Below, piece by piece: positions 34,706 through 42,790 of a stretch of 64,000 nucleotides of DNA. The DNA is from an uncultured Tenacibaculum sp. (GTDB lineage Bacteria > Bacteroidota > Bacteroidia > Flavobacteriales > Flavobacteriaceae). The position numbers and the translations under genes were made by a program. The stretch is taken from contig NZ_CANMLT010000001.1 of NCBI RefSeq assembly GCF_947498805.1, positions 434,001-498,000 of the forward strand. Reading direction: 5' to 3'. Numbering within the stretch: the first letter of the stretch is position 1; each line of letters starts with the position of its first letter. The notes under the pieces were generated by a model. It did no database searches. It was not told where the DNA came from and saw only the letters and a list, made by a program, of their open reading frames with translations.

Positions 34706-34789
34706 TTTTTGTTCATCCAATCGAGTATGATTGGAGTCCCCTAGATTTGAAGGAAATTAACCATTATTTTAAACGTTTTTACACCTAAT

Positions 34790-36214
34790 ATGACTAAAAC
34801 TGCAGAATCAGTTTGGAATGAATGCTTGTCTTTTATTAAAGATAATATAAAACCACAAGCATACAAGACTTGGTTTGAGCCTATTAAACCAATGAAGCTT
34901 TCAGGGGAGGCTTTAACTGTTCAGGTACCAAGTAAGTTCTTTTACGAATGGTTAGAAGAACATTATATCAAATTGTTAAGAGTGGCTTTAGTTCGTCAAT
35001 TAGGTAATGAAGCAAAGTTGATTTATGATGTACGTATGGAAAATACGTATAGTAGTAACAGTCCTCAAACGGTTAAAATACCAAGTTCAAATCGTAATCC
35101 AATAAAACCTCAAAAAGTAACTGTTCCTATTGAGTCTAAAAGAGAATTAAAAAATCCTTTTATTATTCCAGGACTTCAAAAGGTAAAGATTGAATCGCAA
35201 TTAAATCCAAATTATAATTTTGTGAATTTTGTAGAAGGAGATTCAAATCGTTTAGCACGTTCGGCAGGAATGGCTGTAGCTAATAAACCTGGAGGAACTT
35301 CTTTTAATCCTTTGTTAATTTATGGAGGAGTAGGTTTAGGGAAAACACACTTAGCACATGCTATTGGTGTGGAAATTAAAGATAAATATCCAGATAAGAC
35401 TGTCTTATACATATCATCGGAAAAGTTTACGCAACAGTTTATCGATTCTGTAAAATCGAATACTAGAAATGACTTTATTCATTTTTATCAGATGATTGAT
35501 GTGTTAATTATTGATGATGTTCAATTCTTATCAGGAAAAGCAGGAACACAAGATGTGTTCTTCCATATATTTAACCATTTACATCAAAATGGAAAACAGG
35601 TGATTTTAACTTCAGATAAGGCACCTGTAGATATGCAAGATATTGAACAACGTTTACTATCTCGTTTTAAATGGGGGTTATCTGCAGAATTGCAATCTCC
35701 AGATTATGAAACTAGAATTTCTATTCTTCAAAATAAACTTTATAGAGATGGTGTAGAAATGCCAGAAGAGATTGTAGAGTATATAGCTAAGAATATTAAG
35801 TCGAATGTTCGCGAGTTAGAAGGTGTTATTATATCCATGATTGCGCAAGCATCGTTCAATAGAAAAGAATTTACAATTGAGTTGGCAAAACTAATTGTAG
35901 ATAAGTTTGTAAAGAATACGAAGAAAGAGGTATCGATAGATTATATACAGAAAGTAGTGTCTAAATATTTCGATATGGACGTTGCTACCTTACAATCTAA
36001 AACTCGTAAGCGTCATATTGTGCAAGCTCGTCAATTAGCAATGTACTTTGCAAAACGTTTAACTAAGTCATCTTTAGCAAGTATCGGCAGTCAAATAGGT
36101 CAGAGAGATCATGCTACTGTGCTACATGCTTGTAAAACAGTAGATAATTTAACAGAAACGGATAAGCAATTTAAAAAGTACGTTGAAGACTTGATGAAAA
36201 AGTTAACACTGTAA
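34790..36214 (+). CDS. dnaA: Chromosomal replication initiator DnaA
   Basis: A 474-aa protein that melts the replication origin. Domain I is at 1-85 (SVWNECLSFIKDNI). A Lys/Pro-rich linker follows, then AAA+ domain III with Walker A GGVGLGKTHLAHA near 180, Walker B VLIIDDVQFL near 238 and sensor LLSRFKWGL. Domain IV (from about 380) carries the DNA-binding GQRDHATVLHACKTV near 440. Complete. It is followed by a phosphatase gene 10 bp downstream, not by dnaN. Confidence 0.97.
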   Translation: MTKTAESVWNECLSFIKDNIKPQAYKTWFEPIKPMKLSGEALTVQVPSKFFYEWLEEHYIKLLRVALVRQLGNEAKLIYDVRMENTYSSNSPQTVKIPSSNRNPIKPQKVTVPIESKRELKNPFIIPGLQKVKIESQLNPNYNFVNFVEGDSNRLARSAGMAVANKPGGTSFNPLLIYGGVGLGKTHLAHAIGVEIKDKYPDKTVLYISSEKFTQQFIDSVKSNTRNDFIHFYQMIDVLIIDDVQFLSGKAGTQDVFFHIFNHLHQNGKQVILTSDKAPVDMQDIEQRLLSRFKWGLSAELQSPDYETRISILQNKLYRDGVEMPEEIVEYIAKNIKSNVRELEGVIISMIAQASFNRKEFTIELAKLIVDKFVKNTKKEVSIDYIQKVVSKYFDMDVATLQSKTRKRHIVQARQLAMYFAKRLTKSSLASIGSQIGQRDHATVLHACKTVDNLTETDKQFKKYVEDLMKKLTL

Positions 36215-36224
36215 AATTAAGATT

Positions 36225-36668
36225 ATGAAAATACTTATGGTATGTTTGGGGAATATATGTCGTTCACCATTGGCCGAGGGTATTTTACAATCTAAAGTAA
36301 ATGATTCAGTAAAGGTGGATTCTGCTGGAACCTCTGGGTTTCATCAAGGAGAATTACCAGATTCAAGATCTATAGCTGTAGCAAAGAAGTATAGTATAGA
36401 TATTACGAATCAAAGATCGAGAAAGTTTACTGCTAATGATTTTAGAGAGTTTGACTTGATCTATGCTATGGATGTAAGTAATTACCGAGATATTTTATCA
36501 TTGGCTAGTACAGAAGAAGATAGGGGAAGGGTTAAGATGATTTTGAATGAATCATATCCAAATGAAAATAGAAATGTTCCTGATCCTTATTATGGAGGAG
36601 ATATGGGATTTGAAAATGTATATTCAATGTTAGATGAAGCTTGTGAAATTATAGCTTCCAAATTATAA
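36225..36668 (+). CDS. Low-molecular-weight protein-tyrosine phosphatase
   Basis: A 147-aa phosphatase. The P-loop VCLGNICRSPLAEG (catalytic Cys7, Arg13) opens the protein, and the general-acid Asp lies in VPDPYYGG near 118. Bacterial members often dephosphorylate tyrosine kinases of polysaccharide synthesis, but some act on other phosphates. It sits 10 bp after dnaA and 4 bp before the RsmI-like gene. Confidence 0.93.
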   Translation: MKILMVCLGNICRSPLAEGILQSKVNDSVKVDSAGTSGFHQGELPDSRSIAVAKKYSIDITNQRSRKFTANDFREFDLIYAMDVSNYRDILSLASTEEDRGRVKMILNESYPNENRNVPDPYYGGDMGFENVYSMLDEACEIIASKL

Positions 36669-36672
36669 ACTC

Positions 36673-37377
36673 ATGCGAGGAAAACTTTATTTAATACCTA
36701 CAACATTAGGAGATACAGAACCTTTAGAGGTAATGCCATTGTCTGTGAAAAAAGTAATAGAACATTTGAATTACTTTATTGTAGAGAATGAAAAATCGGC
36801 AAGAAGATTTATTAAAAAGATCACTCCATCTAAATCGCAACCGTCTTTAGAATTACGTTTGTTAGATAAATATTCTGATGAGTTTGAAACTCAGAATTAT
36901 TTAGATGTTTGTGAAGAAGGTGTTTCCGTTGGTTTATTGTCTGAAGCAGGAGTTCCTGCTGTGGCAGATCCAGGGGCTAGTATTGTAAAATTAGCACATC
37001 AAAAAGGAATTCAAGTGGTACCTTTAGTAGGGCCTTCTTCTATTTTAATGGCTATGATGGCTTCGGGTATGAATGGGCAAAACTTTGCGTTTAATGGGTA
37101 TTTACCTATTGATAAAGGAGATCGAAAAAAAGCAATTAAAGAGCTGGAACGATTATCAAAAGATAAAAATCAGTCTCAAATTTTTATTGAAACTCCATAT
37201 AGAAATGAGAAAATGTTAGATGATTTAAGGTCTGTACTTTCTCCAGATACTAGGGTATGTGTTGCTTGCGATATAACACTACCTACAGAGTATATAAAAA
37301 CACTTTCTATTAAAGATTGGAAAAAAACAAAAACGGATTTACATAAAAGACCAACAATTTTTATAATTCATAAATAA
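36673..37377 (+). CDS. Tetrapyrrole methylase-family SAM methyltransferase (RsmI-like)
   Basis: A 234-aa protein with the fold and motifs of the tetrapyrrole/RsmI methylases: YLIPTTLGD at the start, VGLLSEAGVPAVADPGASIVKLAHQKG (about 90-116), VVPLVGPSSILMAMMASG and IFIETPYRNEKM. RsmI methylates 16S rRNA C1402, but the canonical rRNA enzyme is usually about 220-290 aa with 'SDAGTP'; here it is SEAGVP, the form seen in a second Bacteroidetes paralogue. rRNA methylation is therefore likely but not certain. Confidence 0.8.
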   Translation: MRGKLYLIPTTLGDTEPLEVMPLSVKKVIEHLNYFIVENEKSARRFIKKITPSKSQPSLELRLLDKYSDEFETQNYLDVCEEGVSVGLLSEAGVPAVADPGASIVKLAHQKGIQVVPLVGPSSILMAMMASGMNGQNFAFNGYLPIDKGDRKKAIKELERLSKDKNQSQIFIETPYRNEKMLDDLRSVLSPDTRVCVACDITLPTEYIKTLSIKDWKKTKTDLHKRPTIFIIHK

Positions 37378-37380
37378 TAA

Positions 37381-37413
37381 AAAAAATGCTCAATAATTAT
37401 TGAGCATTTTTTC
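37381..37413. terminator. Bidirectional terminator
   Basis: Perfect palindrome with AATGCTCAATA arms, A- and T-runs on both sides, between convergent genes ending at 37377 and 37397. Confidence 0.85.
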
Positions 37414-38305
37414 TGTCTTCTAGCCATTCTTGGTATTTGTCTTTATGTTTGAAACGCTTGTGAGTCCATAAATAAAACTCAGGTTGTTTTCTGATATGTT
37501 TTTCAGTAATTGCTAAATACTTGTCTGTAATTTCAAAATTATCAAACTCTTTAGGAGTCGTAGTGATAACTTCAAATTCACTAGAATAATACCCGCGTTT
37601 TATTTTTGTGGTATTGATATTTACAATTGCAAAATCGTATTTTTTAGCTAAAATTTCCATTCCAGTATGAACAGGAACTTTTTGATTTAAAAATTCAGCC
37701 CAATATCTCGTTCTTTTTAACTGAGGAGATTGATCACTTAATAAAATATATAAGCTTTGAATACCGTTTTTTACACGCTCTTCTAATTTTTTATTAAAGA
37801 GTCCAGTAGGTACTCCGTCAAAACCGAATTTAGTTCTTGAGGCTTTTATAGCTTTTTCAAAATATGGATTTTGAATTCTTGTATAAGCACCATAACAACT
37901 AATATTTGCATGTAATGGAAGTCCGAAGGATAGCTCCCAGTTTCCTTGATGCGAACCGGTAAGGATAATACTTTTTCCTTCGCTTGCAAGTTTATTGATT
38001 ACCTCTACATTTTTATAGGTATATCTTTTTTGAATCGCTTTTTTTGAAATCGTAAAAGATTTGATGCTTTCAAAAATTAAATCAATAAAATGTTTTTGAA
38101 ATTTTTTAGATAAAGAATGAACTTCTTGATCTGTTTTTTCTGGAAAAGCCATTTTTATGTTTTGAACCACCACTTTTTTACGGTAGCCAACAACGTTGAA
38201 TATAATAAAACGGAAAAAATCAGAAATAACATATAGTATTCTCATAGGGAGAATAGATAGTATCCATATTAGAGGATATACAAGAGCGAAAACTAGTAGT
38301 TTCAT
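37397..38305 (-). CDS. LpxL/HtrB-like lipid A acyltransferase
   Basis: A 302-aa membrane-associated acyltransferase. There is one N-terminal helix (about 4-24) and the catalytic H-x4-E motif in LTGSHQGNWELSFGLP near 118-126, with LLSDQSPQ near 190 and EFYLWTHKRFKHK near the C-terminus. The family adds secondary acyl chains to lipid A, or acylates other lysophospholipids. Together with the LpxH-like gene at 28766 it points to a normal lipid A outer membrane. Confidence 0.88.
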   Translation of the reverse strand: MKLLVFALVYPLIWILSILPMRILYVISDFFRFIIFNVVGYRKKVVVQNIKMAFPEKTDQEVHSLSKKFQKHFIDLIFESIKSFTISKKAIQKRYTYKNVEVINKLASEGKSIILTGSHQGNWELSFGLPLHANISCYGAYTRIQNPYFEKAIKASRTKFGFDGVPTGLFNKKLEERVKNGIQSLYILLSDQSPQLKRTRYWAEFLNQKVPVHTGMEILAKKYDFAIVNINTTKIKRGYYSSEFEVITTTPKEFDNFEITDKYLAITEKHIRKQPEFYLWTHKRFKHKDKYQEWLEDRKNAQ

Positions 38306-38368
38306 TAAAGTTTAAAATTTAGGCAAATATCGGACTAAATATTTAAAATATATTAGCGTTGTTTTATT

Positions 38369-38376
38369 TATGTTTG
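38369..38376 (+). promoter_or_regulatory. -7 box of the rhomboid gene
   Basis: TATGTTTG, exact TAnnTTTG match, 17 bp upstream of the ATG at 38394. Confidence 0.5.
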
Positions 38377-38393
38377 TTAAAAATTAATAAAGA

Positions 38394-39041
38394 ATGGATA
38401 GAGTTATTTTGCTGCTTATTATAGCTAATGTTTTAGTTTCTTATAAAGGATTTAATGACTATGGCTTTTTTGATAAATATAAATTCCAAATAGGAAGAAT
38501 TCAAGCAGGAGAAAAGTTGAGAATGATTACTTCGGGATTTTTACATGTAGATTGGTTGCATTTGATATTAAACATGTATGCGTTGTATCTGTTTGGAGGG
38601 GTGGTTGTGAAAACTTTTGGAACAATTAATTTTCTTTTAATATATGCGGCTAGCTTATTGGCGGGAAGTATGTATTCATTTGTACAGCATAAAAAGGAAT
38701 ATTACTACAGCGCTGTTGGTGCGTCTGGAGCAGTTTCAGGAATTATATTTTCTTCTATATTGGTGTATCCAGATATGAGCTTAATTATGTTTCCATTGCC
38801 TATTCCGTTACCAGGATATGTATTTGGGATAGGATATTTAATATATTCTATTTATGGAATGAAGAAGAATATTGGAAATATTGGTCATTCTGCACATTTA
38901 GGAGGGGCAATTGGAGGGTATGTATTAACATTAATATTAAAACCGTATCTAATTTCGAGAGAGCCCGTAATTATTTTGGTAATGGGCATAATTATTGGAG
39001 GCCTATTACTTTTTGGAGATAAATTAAAACTTAGTAAATAA
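38394..39041 (+). CDS. Rhomboid intramembrane serine protease
   Basis: A 215-aa six-helix protease. The catalytic Ser is in GASGAVSG near 112-119 and the catalytic His in GHSAHLGGAIGG near 164-175. The helix-2 motif HLILNMYALYLFGG carries the conserved H and N. It cleaves membrane proteins within the bilayer; substrates are unknown. It ends before a strong hairpin that also separates it from the tRNA cluster. Confidence 0.92.
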   Translation: MDRVILLLIIANVLVSYKGFNDYGFFDKYKFQIGRIQAGEKLRMITSGFLHVDWLHLILNMYALYLFGGVVVKTFGTINFLLIYAASLLAGSMYSFVQHKKEYYYSAVGASGAVSGIIFSSILVYPDMSLIMFPLPIPLPGYVFGIGYLIYSIYGMKKNIGNIGHSAHLGGAIGGYVLTLILKPYLISREPVIILVMGIIIGGLLLFGDKLKLSK

Positions 39042-39074
39042 AAAAAACCGAAACGAAAGTTTCGGTTTTTTTTG
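39041..39074. terminator. Bidirectional terminator between rhomboid and tRNA-Gly
   Basis: AAAACCGAAAC/GTTTCGGTTTT with GAAA loop and T-runs on both strands. Confidence 0.8.
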
Positions 39075-39147
39075 AGCGGGAGACCAGGTTCGAACTGGCG
39101 ACATTCAGCTTGGAAGGCTGACGCTCTACCAACTGAGCTACTCCCGC
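39075..39147 (-). tRNA. tRNA-Gly (anticodon TCC), copy 1
   Basis: 73-nt cloverleaf: GCGGGAG/CTCCCGC acceptor stem, AGCTCAG D arm, anticodon loop with TCC, and GTTCGAA T loop. The 3' CCA is not encoded. It is the last of three identical genes on the minus strand. Confidence 0.95.
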
Positions 39148-39190
39148 ATGGTAAAGACTTTGTGCAATATAAAATTGCTATGTAATCTAG

Positions 39191-39263
39191 AGCGGGAGAC
39201 CAGGTTCGAACTGGCGACATTCAGCTTGGAAGGCTGACGCTCTACCAACTGAGCTACTCCCGC
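39191..39263 (-). tRNA. tRNA-Gly (anticodon TCC), copy 2
   Basis: Identical to copy 1. The spacers on its two sides differ by one base, so the array is a 116-bp tandem repeat. Confidence 0.95.
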
Positions 39264-39306
39264 ATGGTAAAGACTTTGTGCAATATAAAATTGCTATGTA
39301 ATTTAG

Positions 39307-39379
39307 AGCGGGAGACCAGGTTCGAACTGGCGACATTCAGCTTGGAAGGCTGACGCTCTACCAACTGAGCTACTCCCGC
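39307..39379 (-). tRNA. tRNA-Gly (anticodon TCC), copy 3
   Basis: Identical to copies 1 and 2 and first in transcription order. The sequence upstream (plus-strand side) leaves the repeat pattern right after the tRNA. Confidence 0.95.
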
Positions 39380-39632
39380 AGTAAAGCGGTTGCAAATATA
39401 AGATTGTTTGTAAGATTACCAAAGATTTTTTGTGAAAAATTAATAGTTTTTTTAGAGGATTCTCGTAACGTTCACAAAATGAAAAGCTAACGAAATTATA
39501 ACGTGGCAGAAATTTTTTAGAAGTTAAATAGATACCTTGGTTTTTTGAGTGTTTTTAAGGAAGAGCTTAACCAAACCAATAAAAAAAACAAAGAAAATTA
39601 CGGTTTCCCGTAAAAAAAACGTATTTTGTCAT

Positions 39633-39716
39633 GTGCGATGTCTCGGGGGACTTCGCTCAATACATTTTTATGTATTGATAAAAAAGCACAGGTGATCTAT
39701 TTGCCTGTGCTTTTTA
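39633..39716 (+). ncRNA. Candidate G-loop small RNA 7
   Basis: The clearest G-loop RNA. A -7-like box (GTATTTTG) near 39621-39628 is followed by three hairpins on the plus strand. First is 39635-39656, with outer GCGA/TCGC, inner GTC/GAC and loop TCGGGG. Second is 39658-39677, CAATACAT/ATGTATTG with TTTT loop. Third is a terminator, GCACAGG/CCTGTGC plus five T. No reading frame of note; about 85 nt. The gap 39380-39763 contains nothing else that I recognise. Confidence 0.6.
39681..39716 (+). terminator. Terminator of RNA 7
   Basis: AAAAAGCACAGG/CCTGTGCTTTTT 12-bp stem with an 11-nt loop. It could also serve the minus-strand GNAT gene ending at 39764. Confidence 0.8.
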
Positions 39717-39763
39717 ATGTTTAGTATATGTTATAATGTTATGTAAAAGTATTAAGTTGCTTT

Positions 39764-40210
39764 TTAATAAAAGGTTTTGTCATCTCTCATAACTTTTACA
39801 AAATGAAATCCGTAAATTTCAAATCCTTCGTTGTAATAAAATTTATGTGATTTTCTGTTACCTGTATAGGTATTTAATTCAATGGCTTCGCAACCTTTCT
39901 CTTTGGTGTACTGATAAATCCATTCAAAAAAACGTTTTCCTATATTATTTCCTCTATAGGATTCATCAATAATTACATGGTCGGGTTCTACGCTTTTACC
40001 GACATAATGACGATGACTGTACCATAATCCAGAAATTCCTATTAATTTCTCTTCGTCATAGGCACCTACACATTCATAGTGGGAGCATTCTGTCATTTTA
40101 TAAATACGTTCCTCTAAAAGGTTGTGAGGAGTAGTTGTATTTATGATTTTTAGTAATGGAAGTATTGTACTGATTTCTTTTTTATCGATTGGTTTAAATT
40201 GAATATTCAT
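39764..40210 (-). CDS. GNAT family N-acetyltransferase
   Basis: A 148-aa acetyltransferase. The acetyl-CoA loop is in DESYRGNNIGKRFFEWIYQYTKEKG (about 82-106), the R/Q-x-x-G-x-G/A pattern, followed by AIELNTYTGNRKSHKFYYNEGFEIYGFHF, the typical GNAT C-terminus. Substrate unknown. Single gene without close partners. Confidence 0.88.
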   Translation of the reverse strand: MNIQFKPIDKKEISTILPLLKIINTTTPHNLLEERIYKMTECSHYECVGAYDEEKLIGISGLWYSHRHYVGKSVEPDHVIIDESYRGNNIGKRFFEWIYQYTKEKGCEAIELNTYTGNRKSHKFYYNEGFEIYGFHFVKVMRDDKTFY

Positions 40211-40340
40211 TGCTCGTATTATTGTTAGGCTAATTTAAGAAATGTACTACTAGAAGCATGGAAATTTGCTTTAATTTTAAATACTGTAAATTATAGGTCA
40301 GAATAACGACTTTTAAAAGGTTAGTAACTTATTATACATT

Positions 40341-41222
40341 ATGAAACGAATTCAAATACTATTTACATCGCTTTTTTTTCTTACCATGATCATGTATGCT
40401 CAGAATAAAGAAGTGAAAATTATTACTGAGAAATTAACCGATCATATACATATGTTAAAAGGAAGAGGAGGGAATATAGGACTTTTTGTAGGAGACAATG
40501 AGGTGTTTATGATAGATGATCAATTTGCTCCTTTGTCAGAAAAGATTTTAAAAGCAATCAGAACCATTTCAGATAAACCAATTAAGTATTTGGTGAATAC
40601 GCATTGGCATGGAGATCATACCGGAGGAAATGCAAATATGCAAAAAGAAGGAGCTGTGATTGTATCTCACGAAAATGTTCGAAAGCGTATGGGAACAGAG
40701 CAAGTGGTATGGGGAAAAAAGAGACCAGCTTCTCCTAAAGAAGCATTACCGGTAATTACATTTTCTGATGACATACGATTTTATATAGATGAAGAAGATA
40801 TATTCATTACGCATGTGCACAATGCACATACAGATGGTGATGCTTTGGTATATTTTACTACGAGCAATGTATTGCATGTAGGGGATACCTATTTTCAAGG
40901 AAAGTTTCCATATATAGATCTAGGTTCTGGAGGTAGTATAGACGGTTATATAAAAGGAATAGAAAAAATGTTGGTGTTATCAGATGACGATACAAAAATC
41001 ATTCCTGGACATGGAAATGTAACGTCAAAAAAAGAGTTGAACGCTTATTTAAAAATGCTAAAAGGATTAAAAAGGAATGTTATGAATGCTATTAATGAAG
41101 GAAAAACATTAGAAGAAGTTAAAAATGATGCTGCAATTACCAAAGACTATAAAAGTTTTAGTGGTTGGATTACAGAAGAACGAATTAGAGAAACAATTTA
41201 TAAGAGTTTAAAAGGAGAATAA
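40341..41222 (+). CDS. MBL-fold metallo-hydrolase, exported
   Basis: A 293-aa protein with signal peptide (to about residue 20, MYAQ). The metal motif NTHWHGDHTGG is near 92-102, further ligands lie in THVHNAHTDGDALVYF and IPGHG, and DTYFQGKFPYIDLGSGGSIDGYI follows. This is the periplasmic metallo-β-lactamase-like group; β-lactamase activity is not implied and the substrate is unknown. It is followed by a bidirectional terminator shared with tRNA-Met. Confidence 0.88.
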   Translation: MKRIQILFTSLFFLTMIMYAQNKEVKIITEKLTDHIHMLKGRGGNIGLFVGDNEVFMIDDQFAPLSEKILKAIRTISDKPIKYLVNTHWHGDHTGGNANMQKEGAVIVSHENVRKRMGTEQVVWGKKRPASPKEALPVITFSDDIRFYIDEEDIFITHVHNAHTDGDALVYFTTSNVLHVGDTYFQGKFPYIDLGSGGSIDGYIKGIEKMLVLSDDDTKIIPGHGNVTSKKELNAYLKMLKGLKRNVMNAINEGKTLEEVKNDAAITKDYKSFSGWITEERIRETIYKSLKGE

Positions 41223-41270
41223 TCTCTAAAAAGTTGATTATCTTTTGGTTGTTTATTATAAAAGAAAATA

Positions 41271-41303
41271 AAAAAGGTTCAAATCATATGATTTGAACCT
41301 TTG
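41271..41303. terminator. Bidirectional terminator
   Basis: Perfect 30-bp palindrome with AAAGGTTCAAATCAT arms, between the MBL gene and tRNA-Met. Confidence 0.8.
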
Positions 41304-41377
41304 TAGCGAAGGCGGGAGTTGAACCCGCGACCTCAGGGTTATGAATCCTGCGCTCTAACCACCTGAGCTACCTCGCC
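41304..41377 (-). tRNA. tRNA-Met (anticodon CAT)
   Basis: 74-nt cloverleaf: GGCGAGG acceptor (G1·U72), AGCTCAGGTGGTTAGAGC D arm, CAT in the anticodon loop (ATTCATAAC), GGTTCAA T loop. The pattern fits an elongator Met; a tRNA-Ile2 with modified CAT anticodon cannot be excluded. Confidence 0.93.
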
Positions 41378-41482
41378 TGATTGCGGGTGCAAATATAGAC
41401 GATTTTTTGTTTTACCCAACAAAAAATTTCAATTTTTTTTTGAAAAAATATTTATCTATATTGCCAGCAAACTTAAACATAA

Positions 41483-41866
41483 ATGAGTAAAGTAAAATTC
41501 GAATTAGAGTTTCCAATACATGCTTCTCCAAGTATGTTATATCAATACTTCGGAACTCCTGCTGGATTGGAAGAATGGTTTGCCGATAGAGTAAATTCAA
41601 GAGGTAAATTAATTACGTTTATTTGGGATGATTCAGAAGAAGAAGCCAAAATTGTAGCTAACAAAGCAGACGAGCGTATTAAGTATAAATGGACCGAGAG
41701 TGAAGGAGATGAAAGTTACTTTGAGTTTAGAATACAAGTAGACGCATTAACTAAAGATGTGTCTTTAATTGTAACAGATTTTGCTGATGATGAAGATGAA
41801 GTTGAAGAAGCAAAAATGTTATGGGAAAACCAAATTGAAGAATTAAAACATACCATTGGTGCCTAA
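41483..41866 (+). CDS. START-like domain protein
   Basis: A 127-aa soluble protein of the SRPBCC/START-like type common in Bacteroidetes. The start VKFELEFPIHASPSMLYQYFGTPAGLEEWFADRV is the typical strand-helix entry, then alternating strands and the C-terminal helix EEAKMLWENQIEELKHTIG. It probably binds a hydrophobic ligand; none is known. A terminator follows at 41884. Confidence 0.82.
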   Translation: MSKVKFELEFPIHASPSMLYQYFGTPAGLEEWFADRVNSRGKLITFIWDDSEEEAKIVANKADERIKYKWTESEGDESYFEFRIQVDALTKDVSLIVTDFADDEDEVEEAKMLWENQIEELKHTIGA

Positions 41867-41883
41867 CCAATTTACGAAATACT

Positions 41884-41912
41884 AAAAGCTCGACAATTTG
41901 TCGAGCTTTTTT
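41884..41912 (+). terminator. Terminator after the START-like gene
   Basis: AAAAGCTCGACA/TGTCGAGCTTTT 12-bp stem with a 3-nt loop and a T-run. Confidence 0.85.
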
Positions 41913-41936
41913 ATGTCTTATACTTTTTGAAATTAG

Positions 41937-41944
41937 TAATTTTG
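41937..41944 (+). promoter_or_regulatory. -7 box of the class IV aminotransferase gene
   Basis: TAATTTTG, TAnnTTTG match, 18 bp upstream of the ATG at 41963; it lies inside the possible TTG-initiated extension and so supports the ATG start. Confidence 0.55.
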
Positions 41945-41962
41945 CATTCAAATTTTTTAAGA

Positions 41963-42790
41963 ATGGTAAATTTTAACGGAAGCATAATTTCAGAAAGCAA
42001 ATTGCAATTTTCTCATGAGAATAGAGCCTTTAAATATGGTGACGCTATCTTTGAAACAGTAAAGATTGTAAATAACAAAGTTGTTTTTTGGGAAGATCAT
42101 TATTTTCGTTTAATGGCTTCTATGCGAATGCTTCGTATGAGTATTCCAATGGAATTTACCTTAGAATATTTAGAAAGTGAAATCTTTAAGTTAGGACAAA
42201 CTCAAGAAGGTAGCACATTTAGAGCAAGACTAACGGTTTTTAGAAAAGACGGAGGACTCTATACTCCTAAAACAAATGAAGTTGATTTTCTAATTGATAT
42301 TAAACCTATTGAAGGAGTAACAAAAGAAACTTATAGAATAGACTTATTTAAAGATTTTTATAACTATAGTGGTTTGCTTTCAACGGTTAAGACAACCAAC
42401 AGAATGTTAAATACTATAGCATCCGTTTTTGCAAAGGAAAATGATCTAGATAACTGTATTTTGTTGAATGAGCGTAAGGGAGTAGTAGAGGTTACTAATG
42501 GGAATATATTTGTAGTGAAAGGATCTATAATAAAAACTCCCGCATTAACAGAAGGTTGTATCAAAGGAGTTGCTAGAAAGAAAATTATAGAGATTTTAGA
42601 AAAGCATCCAGAATACACTTTAGAGGAAACGACTATTTCACCTTTTGAAGTTCAAAAAGCAGATGAAGTGTTTATAACAAATGTAATCACAGGTGTTCAA
42701 CCCGTAACAAATTACAGGAAAAAAGAATTTTCAACAGAAATAGGTGAAAAAATAGGGAAGACCCTACAGGTAAAAATGATTACAGGTTAA
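41963..42790 (+). CDS. Class IV (branched-chain/D-amino) aminotransferase
   Basis: A 275-aa PLP enzyme of fold type IV. FKYGDAIFETVKIVNN is at about 24-39, the PLP Lys lies in STVKTTNRML near 140, and ERKGVVEVTNGNIFVV with TPALTEGCIKGVARKKI forms the phosphate-binding end. It belongs with branched-chain aminotransferases, D-amino-acid transaminases and aminodeoxychorismate lyase (PabC); the motif set does not separate them. The ATG at 41963 is preferred to the TTG at 41927. It overlaps the convergent YqgE gene by 4 bp. Confidence 0.85.
   Translation: MVNFNGSIISESKLQFSHENRAFKYGDAIFETVKIVNNKVVFWEDHYFRLMASMRMLRMSIPMEFTLEYLESEIFKLGQTQEGSTFRARLTVFRKDGGLYTPKTNEVDFLIDIKPIEGVTKETYRIDLFKDFYNYSGLLSTVKTTNRMLNTIASVFAKENDLDNCILLNERKGVVEVTNGNIFVVKGSIIKTPALTEGCIKGVARKKIIEILEKHPEYTLEETTISPFEVQKADEVFITNVITGVQPVTNYRKKEFSTEIGEKIGKTLQVKMITG

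Larger units (their letters stand above)
39075..39379. repeat. 116-bp tandem repeat carrying tRNA-Gly
   Basis: Three 73-nt tRNA genes start exactly 116 bp apart with 43-nt spacers differing by a single base. It is a recent tandem duplication, prone to copy-number change by recombination. Confidence 0.9.

Noticed and set aside
34717..34750. GGGGACT on the minus strand next to a CCAATC/GATTGG hairpin upstream of dnaA, considered as an eighth G-loop RNA
   Set aside because: The G-run has only four Gs, lacks the GTC/GAC stem, and no T-run follows on that strand.
39075..39379. CRISPR array, because of regular repeats of 116 bp
   Set aside because: The repeats are whole tRNA genes and the spacers are identical, not unique.
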